This document shows positions 50,897 through 61,166 of a DNA stretch of 64,000 bases, one piece after another. Position numbers and translations under genes: made by a program. The stretch is from the NCBI GenBank assembly GCA_023435335.1, contig JAEYRU010000109.1, positions 12,905 to 76,904 on the forward strand, in the 5' to 3' direction. Below the pieces are notes generated by a model, which saw only the letters and a list, made by a program, of their open reading frames with translations, was not told the DNA's origin and did no database searches. Positions within the stretch are counted from its first letter, which is position 1; the number at the start of each line of letters is the position of its first letter. The stretch comes from Pseudomonadota bacterium (GTDB lineage Bacteria; Pseudomonadota; Alphaproteobacteria; Rhizobiales; Rhizobiaceae).

Positions 50897-50922
50897 CACG
50901 CAAGCTTGGATTGCTAGCTTCC
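50897..50922 (+). promoter_or_regulatory. Flagellar 26-bp motif upstream of flhA
   Basis: CACGCAAG, nine bases, then CTAGCTTCC: a full consensus match. It ends 40 bp before the first possible flhA ATG (52 before the second), in the 91-bp gap after fliQ. Confidence 0.65.
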
Positions 50923-50962
50923 TCCGCGGTCGCGCTCGAATGCGCGAGACCGACGCTATGGC

Positions 50963-53065
50963 ATGCGAGGGAAGATGGCGATCAGCGAGACCTTTATCGG
51001 CGTAAAGGACCCAGCCAAGAACGGCCGCGATGTCTTTTTCGCGATGGGCATCCTCGTCATCCTGGCGGTACTGTTCCTTCCCATCCCGGCCTTCCTGATC
51101 GACGTCGGACTGGCGTTCTCGATCGCCGTCTCGGTGCTGATCCTGATGGTGGCGCTGTGGATCCAGCGCCCGCTGGACTTCTCGTCGTTTCCGACGATCC
51201 TGCTGATCGCGACGATGCTGCGCCTGTCGCTCAACATTGCGACCACGCGGGTTATTCTCTCCCACGGCAGCGAGGGCACGAACGCAGCCGGCTATGTGAT
51301 CGGAGGCTTTTCCAAGCTGGTAATGGCCGGCGACTTCGTGATCGGCCTCATCGTATTCCTTATCCTGGTGGTGGTGAACTTCATCGTCATCACCAAGGGC
51401 GCCACCCGCATCGCGGAGGTGGGCGCCCGCTTCACCCTGGACGCCATTCCCGGCAAGCAGATGTCGATCGACGCTGACCTCTCGGCCGGCATGATCGACG
51501 ACAAGGAAGCTCAACGGCGCCGGCGCGAACTCGAGGAGGAAAGTTCCTTCTTCGGTTCCATGGACGGCGCCTCCAAATTCGTGCGAGGCGACGCGATCGC
51601 CGGCCTCATCATTACCGCCATCAACGTCGTTGGCGGCATCGCCATCGGCTATGCTCGCCACGACATGAAGATCGGCGAGGCAGCCGACATCTTCGTGAAA
51701 CTGTCCGTCGGCGACGGCCTGGTGACCCAGATTCCGGCCCTTATCGTCTCGCTGGCCGCCGGTCTGCTTGTCTCCAAGGGCGGCACGCGCGGTTCGGCCG
51801 ACCAGGCTGTGTTCGGGCAGTTGAGCGCCTATCCCCGTGCGCTCTACGTGGCGGCCGGCCTGCTTGCACTGCTGGGGCTGATGCCCGGGCTCCCTGCCCT
51901 GCCGTTCCTCTTCCTCGCGGTATGCATGTGCACCGTCGCCTACATCCTGCCGCAGCGGGCCAACCGCCTGGCGGCCGCAGAGGCCGCGGTAAAGAAGCAG
52001 CAGGATGAGGCAAGCGTCGAGGAAGAGCGCAATTCCATCAAGCACTCGCTGAAGACGCCGGAAATCGAACTTCTGATCGGAAAGCAGCTGTCCACGAAGC
52101 TGCTGACGGCCCACCAGGAACTAGCCTTCCGCATGAACAAGATGCGCAAGAAGTTCGCCGCCCAATACGGGTTCGTGGTGCCGGAAGTGCGGCTGACGGA
52201 CGATTTCGCGATACCCACCAAGAGCTACCAGATCAAGATCCACGGCACCGTCGTCACCGAGCATGAACTGCGGGTCGGCGAGTTGATGGTGCTGGTCGGG
52301 GGCGGCAAGCTGCCGGACCTGCCGGGAGAGGACGTGCGCGAGCCGGCCTTCGGCATGCGCGCCTATTCGGTTCCGGAGATGTTCGCCGAGGACCTGAAGC
52401 GCGACAATTTTGCTTTCGCCGACAATATGTCGGTCTTGCTCACCCACCTGTCGGAGGTGATCCGCAACAACCTGCCGCAGCTTCTGTCCTACAAGGACAT
52501 GAAGGCACTGATCGACCGTCTCGATCCCGAATACAAGAAGCTCACGGAGGAGATCTGCAGCGCGCACATTACCTATCCGGGGTTGCAGGCTGTGCTGAAG
52601 CTGCTGCTCGCCGAACGGGTCTCGATCCGCAACCTGCACCTGATCATCGAGGCCATTGCCGAGATCGCACCGCATGTGCGTCGCACCGAACAGATCGTCG
52701 AGCATGTGCGCATCCGCATTGCACAGCAGATATGCGGCGACCTCACCGAGGGCGGCTCGCTGAAGGTGCTGCGGCTCGGCAACAGGTGGGATCTGGCCTT
52801 TCATCAGGCGCTCAAGCGCGACGCCAAGGGCGAGGTGCGCGAATTCGACATCGACCCGCGCCAGCTCGAGGAGTTCGGCCAGGAGGCGACCAAGGCGGTG
52901 CGCGCCCACCTCGACGCCGGGGAGCGCTTCGCGATTGTCACGGCACCCGAGGCCCGTCCCTATGTGCGCATGATCGTCGAGCGGCTCTTCCCCACGCTGC
53001 CGGTACTGTCGCATGTAGAAATCGCGAAGGGCGTCGAGATACGCGTTCTCGGCTCGATTTCTTAG
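50963..53065 (+). CDS. flhA: FlhA, flagellar export gate protein
   Basis: The roughly 700-residue protein has eight membrane segments in its first half, the conserved FHIPEP-type region (TMLRLSLNIATTRVIL; DADLSAGMIDDKEAQRRR; PALIVSLAAGLLVSKGG) and a large cytoplasmic domain. It forms the ring that receives export cargo. The start may be the ATG used here or one four codons later, which has GAGGGA unusually close before it. It begins the unit flhA-fliR-fliJ-like-flgJ-like and two small genes. Confidence 0.95.
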   Translation: MRGKMAISETFIGVKDPAKNGRDVFFAMGILVILAVLFLPIPAFLIDVGLAFSIAVSVLILMVALWIQRPLDFSSFPTILLIATMLRLSLNIATTRVILSHGSEGTNAAGYVIGGFSKLVMAGDFVIGLIVFLILVVVNFIVITKGATRIAEVGARFTLDAIPGKQMSIDADLSAGMIDDKEAQRRRRELEEESSFFGSMDGASKFVRGDAIAGLIITAINVVGGIAIGYARHDMKIGEAADIFVKLSVGDGLVTQIPALIVSLAAGLLVSKGGTRGSADQAVFGQLSAYPRALYVAAGLLALLGLMPGLPALPFLFLAVCMCTVAYILPQRANRLAAAEAAVKKQQDEASVEEERNSIKHSLKTPEIELLIGKQLSTKLLTAHQELAFRMNKMRKKFAAQYGFVVPEVRLTDDFAIPTKSYQIKIHGTVVTEHELRVGELMVLVGGGKLPDLPGEDVREPAFGMRAYSVPEMFAEDLKRDNFAFADNMSVLLTHLSEVIRNNLPQLLSYKDMKALIDRLDPEYKKLTEEICSAHITYPGLQAVLKLLLAERVSIRNLHLIIEAIAEIAPHVRRTEQIVEHVRIRIAQQICGDLTEGGSLKVLRLGNRWDLAFHQALKRDAKGEVREFDIDPRQLEEFGQEATKAVRAHLDAGERFAIVTAPEARPYVRMIVERLFPTLPVLSHVEIAKGVEIRVLGSIS

Positions 53066-53823
53066 TGTTCCCCACCGCCGGCCTTGAAACCCTCATCATT
53101 GCGGCGTTTCTCGCCTTCTGCCGCATTGGCGGCTGCTTCATGCTGATGCCGGGTCTTTCCAGCGTGCGCGTCCCGGTGAATGTGCGCCTTTTCGTGGCGG
53201 TGGCCGTCACATTCGCCCTGCTCGCGCATCTCTGGGACCAGATCGTACCGTTCGTGGATCGTCGGCCGGCCGTACTGTTGCCGATGATCTTCTCCGAACT
53301 CGTGCTCGGCGCACTGATCGGCCTTGTGGCCCGCTTCTACGTGCTGGCGCTGCAATTCATGGGCACGGCCATCGCCACCCTCTCCGGTTTCGGCGGGGCA
53401 CCCGGAATGGCCATCGAGGAGCCGGATGCGCAGGCTCCCGTCGGTGCCATGATCTCGCTGACCGCTCTGCTGCTGCTGTTCGTCTTCAACTTCCACCATC
53501 ATATCCTGGCAGCGCTGGTGAATTCGTACTCGGTTGCGCCGGTCAACATGCTCTTCGATACGCGCTCCGCGCTCACGGATCTCGCCGACACCATCTCGGA
53601 ATCCTTCCTCGTCGTTCTGCGCCTGGGCAGCCCCTTCGTCGCCTACGCGATCCTGGTGAACCTCGCGACCGGCTTCATAAACAAGCTGTCCCCACAGATT
53701 CCGGTGTACTTCATCTCCCTGCCCTTCGTGGTCGCCGGGGGGTTGGTCCTCATGTACTTCGCCTTCCCTACGATGCTCAGCCTTTTTGCGGACGGCTTTG
53801 CCAGCACCACGATCGAGAGGTGA
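53065..53823 (+). CDS. fliR: FliR, flagellar export channel protein
   Basis: The 252-residue protein has six membrane segments and FliR motifs (AFLAFCRIGGCFMLMPGLSS; GFGGAPGMAIEEP; NFHHHILAALVNSY). The start is a GTG sharing one base with the flhA stop (TAGTG); the frame upstream of it overlaps flhA and is not FliR-like. It completes the FliPQR channel. Confidence 0.94.
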   Translation: MFPTAGLETLIIAAFLAFCRIGGCFMLMPGLSSVRVPVNVRLFVAVAVTFALLAHLWDQIVPFVDRRPAVLLPMIFSELVLGALIGLVARFYVLALQFMGTAIATLSGFGGAPGMAIEEPDAQAPVGAMISLTALLLLFVFNFHHHILAALVNSYSVAPVNMLFDTRSALTDLADTISESFLVVLRLGSPFVAYAILVNLATGFINKLSPQIPVYFISLPFVVAGGLVLMYFAFPTMLSLFADGFASTTIER

Positions 53824-53827
53824 TACG

Positions 53828-54214
53828 TTGAACGGCGAGCGAAAGAGAAGATTGGCCAAGCTCGTGACGCTGCAGAAGCAGCTTAAGGCGCTCCACGAAA
53901 CCCGCCACTCCGGCTACGTCGCGACGGCGAACGCCGCCGAACAGGAGGCGCACCAACTCGCCGCAAGTTTCGACGACCCGCAGTCGCTTTCGGGGCTGTT
54001 CCCGGACATCTATCACAATCGCATCGCCGGGGCCTTCACCCGACGCGACGAAAACCTCGTGAAAGCCGCTCAGGAAGTGGGTCGGCTCGCTGCCGCGTCG
54101 CTGCGCGCCAACATGGTCGAGGACGCCTACCGCGAGGTCGCGCGCCTGGTGGACGAACAGGCGGCCGACAAGGAGCGGCTCGAGATCGTGGAGCGTAAGC
54201 TCACTGGCAAGTAA
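53828..54214 (+). CDS. Putative FliJ-like export protein
   Basis: The 128-residue protein is a highly charged helical coiled coil (ERKRRLAKLVTLQKQLKALHETRH ... EDAYREVARLVDEQAADKERLEIVERK). Size, charge and place right after fliR suit FliJ, the stalk that links the FliI ring to FlhA. FliJ proteins have low sequence identity, so this is by architecture. The TTG start has AGAGG seven bases upstream and follows the fliR stop by four bases. Confidence 0.6.
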   Translation: MNGERKRRLAKLVTLQKQLKALHETRHSGYVATANAAEQEAHQLAASFDDPQSLSGLFPDIYHNRIAGAFTRRDENLVKAAQEVGRLAAASLRANMVEDAYREVARLVDEQAADKERLEIVERKLTGK

Positions 54215-54272
54215 GCCTGCCACAAGCTTGTTTAGGCAATATCACAGCAGGGAAACAGAAAGGGTCGAAGCC

Positions 54273-54812
54273 GTGGCGATTACCCCTCCGGGCGACATCG
54301 TTCTCGAGGTGATGCGCGCCGCCAGTCCGGAAAAGGCTCAGGCCGCGCGGGCGCAGTTGCAGCGGCATGCCCAGTCTGCGCAGGCATCCGGCTCACCGTT
54401 TGCCGCCGAACCGGCGGCTGGCGCGCCACGCGCCGAGCCCGGCGCGGACAATGCCTTTCAGAAGTTCGAGGCGATGGTGCTCGGCACTTTCTTCCAGTCG
54501 ATGCTGCCGTCCGATGCTTCTTCCGTCTATGGCGAGGGTCTGGCGGGCGACATGTGGAAGTCGCTGCTGGCGCAGCACATGGGCGAAGCCGTTTCCGAGC
54601 GCGGCGGCATCGGCATTGCGAACAGACTGCTTTCCGACCGCTACCGGGAGGGCGAGCACGTGGTGCCTCTCGCGGGCGCGTCGGACGGTCCTCAGCGCGC
54701 CGCTCTCGACACGCAGAACAGTCTCTCGCAGGCGCTGTTGCAGGAACTGCAACGGCAGGCCACGCAGTCCCTGGTGACCGACAACGCCGGGTCGCGCAAG
54801 GCCGGAACCTAA
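54273..54812 (+). CDS. flgJ: FlgJ-like rod-binding protein (no muramidase domain)
   Basis: The 179-residue protein matches the N-terminal Rod-binding domain of FlgJ (FQKFEAMVLGTFFQSMLPSD, GDMWKSLLAQHMGEAV, GGIGIANRLL). The C-terminal muramidase of enteric FlgJ is absent; the separate transglycosylase at 43993-44589 may supply that activity. The GTG start has AAAGGG eight bases upstream; a partial copy of the flagellar motif (CACAAG and TAGGC, 54221-54237) lies before it. Confidence 0.85.
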   Translation: MAITPPGDIVLEVMRAASPEKAQAARAQLQRHAQSAQASGSPFAAEPAAGAPRAEPGADNAFQKFEAMVLGTFFQSMLPSDASSVYGEGLAGDMWKSLLAQHMGEAVSERGGIGIANRLLSDRYREGEHVVPLAGASDGPQRAALDTQNSLSQALLQELQRQATQSLVTDNAGSRKAGT

Positions 54813-54861
54813 TTACACGCACGCAGTCTAGAGCCGCTCAGCTTCGGCCCCGGAGGAAAAC

Positions 54862-55281
54862 ATGTCCCAGCTTCCCGCCCCTGCACAACCGGAAGGTCCT
54901 TTCCGTTTCACAGCGGGCGACTCGTCCGGCCCCGCGCTCTCGGGCAGCCTTTCGTCGATCATCCGCCGCATCGAGGACACCATCGATCTCGAGACCGCGG
55001 CCATCCGCAAGGACACGGGATTTGACCTGGCAGCGTCGAATGCCCGCAAGAGCCGCTACCTGTACGAACTCAACAGGGCAGCGACTGGCCTTTCGCCGCA
55101 GAACCTGAGCGACGAGCACGTGGAAGGGCTGAAGCGGCTGCGCACGAAGCTGGAGATCAATGAGCAGACGATCCTCGCACACCTGAACGCGGTGACCGAA
55201 GTCGCCGGAATGCTGCAGGACGCGATCCAGCAGGCCGAGGCGGACGGCACGTACTCCGCCAGCGAATTCAACCGGGACTAG
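54862..55281 (+). CDS. Putative FlgN-like flagellar chaperone
   Basis: The 139-residue helical protein has the FlgN pattern: SIIRRIEDTIDLETAAIRKD, then ARKSRYLYELNR, KLEINEQTILAHLNAV and a C-terminal ADGTYSA. FlgN escorts FlgK and FlgL to the export gate. The call is by pattern and context, since FlgN is weakly conserved. GGAGG precedes the ATG. It follows the FlgJ-like gene and precedes another small gene by four bases. Confidence 0.6.
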   Translation: MSQLPAPAQPEGPFRFTAGDSSGPALSGSLSSIIRRIEDTIDLETAAIRKDTGFDLAASNARKSRYLYELNRAATGLSPQNLSDEHVEGLKRLRTKLEINEQTILAHLNAVTEVAGMLQDAIQQAEADGTYSASEFNRD

Positions 55282-55285
55282 GCCA

Positions 55286-55804
55286 ATGATCAAATTCGTG
55301 GTGGCCGCACTGTGGATAGCCGCCGTCACGGTTGGATCGGTGTACTATTCCTTCAACACGCAGCAGCAGGACGTGGCCGAGACGCCAGCTGCGAGCATCT
55401 TCGGCGGGCTCGATTACGTCAGCACCGGGATGATCTCGGTGCCGCTTCTGCGCGATAGTAAGGTGTCCGGCTACTTTCTCGCGCGGCTGGTCTACACGGT
55501 CGAGCCGGAAAAGGTGAAGAAGCTGGCGGTGCCCGTCGACACTCTACTGATGGATCAGGTCTACGCCTACCTTTATGCCAACCCGCATATCGATTTCACC
55601 CAGCGTACGAACCTGGACCTCAATGCGCTTCGCGAAGGAGTGCGAGACAGCGTCAATGCTCGTGTGGGCGAGAAGCTGGTGCATGAGGTACTGATTGAAC
55701 AGCTCGACTTCCTGACCCGCGAAGACATCCGTGAGAACAGCACCCGCCGCCGCGAGGTTGCCGCCGACGCCAAGAAGTCAGGTGCCCAGCTGGGCGGGCA
55801 CTGA
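55286..55804 (+). CDS. Membrane-anchored FliL-like hypothetical protein
   Basis: The 172-residue protein has one membrane segment (residues 4-21, FVVAALWIAAVTVGSVYY) and a periplasmic part with a FliL-like strand pattern (MISVPLLRDSKVSGYFLARLVYTV ... VGEKLVHEVLIEQLDFL). The resemblance to FliL is weak. It ends the flagellar cluster and is convergent with the enoyl-CoA hydratase eight bases on. A motor or basal-body accessory role is likely but unproven. Confidence 0.7.
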   Translation: MIKFVVAALWIAAVTVGSVYYSFNTQQQDVAETPAASIFGGLDYVSTGMISVPLLRDSKVSGYFLARLVYTVEPEKVKKLAVPVDTLLMDQVYAYLYANPHIDFTQRTNLDLNALREGVRDSVNARVGEKLVHEVLIEQLDFLTREDIRENSTRRREVAADAKKSGAQLGGH

Positions 55805-55812
55805 CGTCGGCG

Positions 55813-56616
55813 TCAGGAGAAGCGCGGCTTGCGCTTCTCCAGGAAAGCCGCCAGGCCTTCCTTGGCGTCCGAGCCGCTCTGCGACAGCGCGGCGCTGAGG
55901 CTTTCCGCGTAAAGCCCGTCGGCGCGCGACATGTCGTTGATCCGGGAGATTGACTGGACGATCAGGTAGTTCACCAGCGTGGCGTTGGCAGCGATTTCAG
56001 CGGCCAGTTCCTCCGCCTTTGAAATACCCTCGCCCTCGCCGACCAGATAGTGCGCGAGCCCGAGCCTGTAGCCGTCTTCCGCATCGTATGTGCGCCCGGT
56101 CAGCATCATCTCGGTCATCCGGTCGGGGCCAAGAATACGCCCTACCCGCACGGTGGCGCCACCTCCGACGAAGATGCCGCGCTTGCCCTCCGGCAGCCGG
56201 AAGACGGCCGACGGCTCGGCGACGCGCACATGCGCGACAGAAGCGATCTCGAGTCCCCCGCCCATCACCGCACCGGTGAGCACCGCAATGACCGGCACGC
56301 CGGAGAACTGCATCTTGTCCATGATTTCGTGCCAGGCGCGCGAATGGCGCAGCACCTCCTGCACCTCGCGCTGAGATTGCTCGGCAAGGTCGAGGCCAGA
56401 CGAGAAGTGTCCTCCCTCGCCGCTGAGGATTATCACTTTCACGCCCTCTGGAATCGCGGCGATGAAGGCTCCCAGAGCCTCGAGCGTCGGTTCGTTGATC
56501 GCGTTGCGCTTGTCCGGTCGGTTGAAGGTGAGTCGGGCCACCGGCCCCTCCACCGATACCAGGAGTGGCTCGGCCGCTGACGCCGCGTCGGCGCGCGGCT
56601 TACGAATTTCCGACAT
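55813..56616 (-). CDS. Enoyl-CoA hydratase/isomerase family protein
   Basis: The 267-residue protein has the crotonase fold signature: RLTFNRPDKRNAIN, the oxyanion-hole segment HFSSGLDL and GAVMGGGLEIA. It lacks the full motif set I know from feruloyl-CoA hydratase/lyase, so it is probably a hydratase or related crotonase acting on an unsaturated acyl-CoA. It is divergent from the marR gene, with a MarR-type operator in the 165-bp gap, and thus likely co-regulated with the ligase at 57280-59133. Confidence 0.88.
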   Translation of the reverse strand: MSEIRKPRADAASAAEPLLVSVEGPVARLTFNRPDKRNAINEPTLEALGAFIAAIPEGVKVIILSGEGGHFSSGLDLAEQSQREVQEVLRHSRAWHEIMDKMQFSGVPVIAVLTGAVMGGGLEIASVAHVRVAEPSAVFRLPEGKRGIFVGGGATVRVGRILGPDRMTEMMLTGRTYDAEDGYRLGLAHYLVGEGEGISKAEELAAEIAANATLVNYLIVQSISRINDMSRADGLYAESLSAALSQSGSDAKEGLAAFLEKRKPRFS

Positions 56617-56655
56617 CGGGGATTGTCCTCACCAAAGCTTTGCCGCAACGAATTA

Positions 56656-56676
56656 ATTGTTCTATACCATAACAAA
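56656..56676. promoter_or_regulatory. MarR-type operator between the hydratase and marR genes
   Basis: ATTGTT, nine bases, AACAAA. The same half-sites with the same spacing occur within the perfect palindrome before the ligase gene (59150-59170). It lies in the AT-rich part of the divergent promoter region, 40 bp before the hydratase start and 105 bp before marR. Confidence 0.7.
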
Positions 56677-56781
56677 TTGCCGCCTCACAAGGCGACGACC
56701 CGTTTCCCGGGCCGCTGAAAGTCGCTAGACTTTCCGGCAGTCATCGGCAGGGCCCGCAGAACTGGAGGGACGAGCCGCGCG

Positions 56782-57276
56782 ATGCGACAGGATGAGACGA
56801 CCGCCACGATTGACGGCGAGGAGAACACCTCGGCGAGAGGTACGACGCCGTTCAGCGCGCCGGAAATGGGCTCTATCATCGGCTACAAGCTCCGCCGCGC
56901 CCAGCTCGCCGTATTTCAGGATTTCATCGAGAGCTTCGCGCGCATGAAACTCCGCCCCGCCGAATTCTCGGTGCTGGCGGTAATCGCGCGCGCGCCGGGC
57001 CAGAAGCAGTCCGAGATCGCCGCCCAACTCGGCATCAAGCGGGCAAACTTCGTCTCGCTGATGGACGGTCTGGAGCGCCGTGGCCTGGCCGAGCGGCGCA
57101 AGGCCGAGGGCGACAAGCGCTCGCATTCGCTTCATCTCACGGCCGAGGGAGCGCGATTCGTCGAGGAGATGGTCTCGGTATGGGCCGCGCACGAGCAGAA
57201 CTTCGTCGACAAGCTCGGCGGTGCGGCCGAACGCGACCGGCTGATCGCCCTCCTCGACCGCATCGTGGCAAACTAG
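56782..57276 (+). CDS. MarR family transcriptional regulator
   Basis: The 164-residue protein has the MarR winged helix (about 70-130: AEFSVLAVIARAPGQKQSEI, AAQLGIKRANFVSLMDGLE, RRKAEGDKRSHSLHLT). MarR proteins of hydroxycinnamate clusters (CouR/FerR type) release DNA when an aryl-CoA binds; the sequence and neighbours fit that group. It is divergent from the hydratase and ends three bases from the convergent ligase gene. The matching operators at 56656-56676 and 59141-59179 suggest it controls both. Confidence 0.88.
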   Translation: MRQDETTATIDGEENTSARGTTPFSAPEMGSIIGYKLRRAQLAVFQDFIESFARMKLRPAEFSVLAVIARAPGQKQSEIAAQLGIKRANFVSLMDGLERRGLAERRKAEGDKRSHSLHLTAEGARFVEEMVSVWAAHEQNFVDKLGGAAERDRLIALLDRIVAN

Positions 57277-57279
57277 CAT

Positions 57280-59133
57280 TCAGCCGCGCCTGGCCACGAT
57301 CACGCGTGCGGGCGCAGGCTCGACATAAAGGTCTTCCGCCAGTTCCGCGCGCGCCGCCAGCACGGCGCGCTGGTTGATCGAGCCCTTGTCGGTCACCTCG
57401 TTGTGGTCGAGCGAAGGCGGCTGGTCGAGCACGATGGCGCGTGCAACCAGGTTTGAGCTGCCCGTCGACTGTGCCGCCAGCGCATCGAGCCTCTCCTGGA
57501 AGACGGCCCGCAGCTTCGGGCTGGCGGCGAGTTCGGCTTCGCTTGCCTGCGCGAGTTCGGGAGCAATCTGCCGCGCCGCATCCGGGTCGAGGAACAGCAG
57601 CGCTCCGATGTGATTGCGGTTGAGGCCGGTCAGCACGGCATCACGCACATAGGGTGCGAAGGCCCGCACGATCGCCCCGCGCACCCCGGCGAAATTCACC
57701 CACGTGCCGGTCGAGAGCTTGAAATCCTCGGACACGCGGCCGTCGAACATGAAGCCCTTGTTGACGTCTTCCGGGTCGACGAACTTCAGCGCGTCGCCGA
57801 TCCGGTAGAAACCTTCCTCGTCGAAGCTTTCGGCCGTCTTGTCAGGCATGCGCCAGTATCCGGGCGTGATGCTGGGGCCCTTCAGCCGCAACTCCAGCTT
57901 GTTGCCGTCCGGCACCAGCTTGATCTCGAGACCCGGCGCCGGCAGACCCACCTCGCCCGCCCGGTTCACCGGCCACGTGGTGGTGAAGGCGAACGGCGCG
58001 GTCTCGGTCGATCCGTAACCGGTGATGATCATGATCTTCTCGCCGGTCGTGCGCACGGCGAGATCGTCCAGCGTGTCCCACACATGCTGCGAAAGGCCGG
58101 CGCCGGCGTATTGCATAAGCTTCACCCGCGAGAACAGGTTCTGGCGCAGCCTGTCGTTCGACCCGAGGTGCGTGGCCAGCATCTCGTAGCCCTTCGGCAC
58201 GTTGAAATAGAGCGTCGGCGCGATCTCCTCGAGATTCCGGACGGTGCGGGCGATGCCGCCGGGCGTCGGCGTGCCGTCATCGATGTAGAGCGTGCCGCCA
58301 TTGAAGAGAGCAATGCCGAAATTGTGGTTGCCGCCCGCCGTGTGGTTCCACGGCAGCCAGTCGACCATCACAGGCGGCTCGTCGCGCAGGAAAGCGAGCG
58401 AATCGGCGATCATCACCTGGTTGCAGGTGATCATGCGCTGCGTATTGATCACCGCCTTGGGCAGGCCGGTCGAGCCGGAGGTGAACAGGAATTTCGCAAC
58501 CGTATCGCCGTTCACTGCGGCGTGGGCTTCGGCGACCAGCGGCCCCGCGGGCGTGGACAGCAGCGTGTCGAATGGCACGGCCCCCGGCAGCGGATGGCGC
58601 GCGTTGACCAGTACCATCCCGGGCTTCATCACCGCTTCCAGCGCGTGCGCGAAGGGCGCGCCGTCGGCGGCGAACACCATGCCGGGCGTCAGCAGATCGA
58701 ATATATGTCTGAGCTTGCCGAAATCCTTTGCGACCAGCGAATAGGCCGGCGAGACCGGCGCGTACGGAACGCCGGCGCGCATGGCGCCCAGCGCCAGCAG
58801 CGCATGTTCCATGCTGTTGCCCGAAAGCACCACGATCGGCCGATCGGCCGACAGCCCGAGGTCGAGCAGGTACTGCGCGATCGAGCGCGAGCGCTCTGCT
58901 GCTTCGGCATAGGTCAACCTGCGCCACTCGCCGTCCGGCCCACGGTCGGCGATCAGCACCCGATCCGGCGCAGCCGCGGCCCAATCATCGAGCGTATCGA
59001 CGATCGACCGCGGATGGCTGCCGAGCGCTCGCCGCGACCGCACATAAGCCGCGCCCCCGCCGCCGAATTCGATGTCGGCTTCGAGTTCGCCCATATTGAC
59101 GCTTCGCATGCCCGGCAGATCGACAAGCGGCAT
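57280..59133 (-). CDS. Acyl/aryl-CoA ligase, feruloyl-CoA synthase family
   Basis: The 617-residue AMP-forming ligase has the phosphate-binding motif TSGSTGLPKA, YGSTETAP and the C-terminal hinge region GRVSEDFKLSTGTWV, a signature of the feruloyl-CoA synthase family, plus the late lysine in DKGSINQ. It should activate a carboxylic acid with ATP and CoA. Hydroxycinnamates are the family's known substrates, but the adjoining carboxylase genes point to a branched or unsaturated acid, so the substrate stays open. The ATG has GGAGG seven bases upstream; that site lies inside the operator palindrome. Confidence 0.85.
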   Translation of the reverse strand: MPLVDLPGMRSVNMGELEADIEFGGGGAAYVRSRRALGSHPRSIVDTLDDWAAAAPDRVLIADRGPDGEWRRLTYAEAAERSRSIAQYLLDLGLSADRPIVVLSGNSMEHALLALGAMRAGVPYAPVSPAYSLVAKDFGKLRHIFDLLTPGMVFAADGAPFAHALEAVMKPGMVLVNARHPLPGAVPFDTLLSTPAGPLVAEAHAAVNGDTVAKFLFTSGSTGLPKAVINTQRMITCNQVMIADSLAFLRDEPPVMVDWLPWNHTAGGNHNFGIALFNGGTLYIDDGTPTPGGIARTVRNLEEIAPTLYFNVPKGYEMLATHLGSNDRLRQNLFSRVKLMQYAGAGLSQHVWDTLDDLAVRTTGEKIMIITGYGSTETAPFAFTTTWPVNRAGEVGLPAPGLEIKLVPDGNKLELRLKGPSITPGYWRMPDKTAESFDEEGFYRIGDALKFVDPEDVNKGFMFDGRVSEDFKLSTGTWVNFAGVRGAIVRAFAPYVRDAVLTGLNRNHIGALLFLDPDAARQIAPELAQASEAELAASPKLRAVFQERLDALAAQSTGSSNLVARAIVLDQPPSLDHNEVTDKGSINQRAVLAARAELAEDLYVEPAPARVIVARRG

Positions 59134-59140
59134 CCCGCAT

Positions 59141-59179
59141 CCTCCCGATATTGTTATCTCTCATAACAATATCGGGAGG
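59141..59179. promoter_or_regulatory. Perfect 39-bp palindromic MarR-type operator before the ligase gene
   Basis: The left arm 59141-59157 (CCTCCCGATATTGTTAT) and right arm 59163-59179 are perfect inverted copies (17 of 17) around a CTCTC centre. The core ATTGTT-N9-AACAAT repeats the operator in the marR/hydratase gap. The outer five bases are the GGAGG ribosome site of the ligase gene, so bound repressor or an mRNA hairpin would block both transcription and translation start. It lies in the 89-bp gap between the ligase and carboxylase genes. Confidence 0.8.
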
Positions 59180-59222
59180 ACTGTTCAAGCGGTCACGCGC
59201 GTCCCGCAGGAACGTCCGCTCC

Positions 59223-61163
<1,941 letters not shown>

Positions 61164-61166
61164 GTC

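Noticed and set aside
55813..56616. Naming the crotonase feruloyl-CoA hydratase/lyase
   Set aside because: It does not show the sequence stretches I know from that enzyme; neighbouring carboxylase genes point to a different substrate.
57610..59166. Plus-strand open frame of 518 codons opposite the CoA ligase
   Set aside because: Arg/His-rich product without domains; the minus strand encodes a complete AMP-forming ligase.
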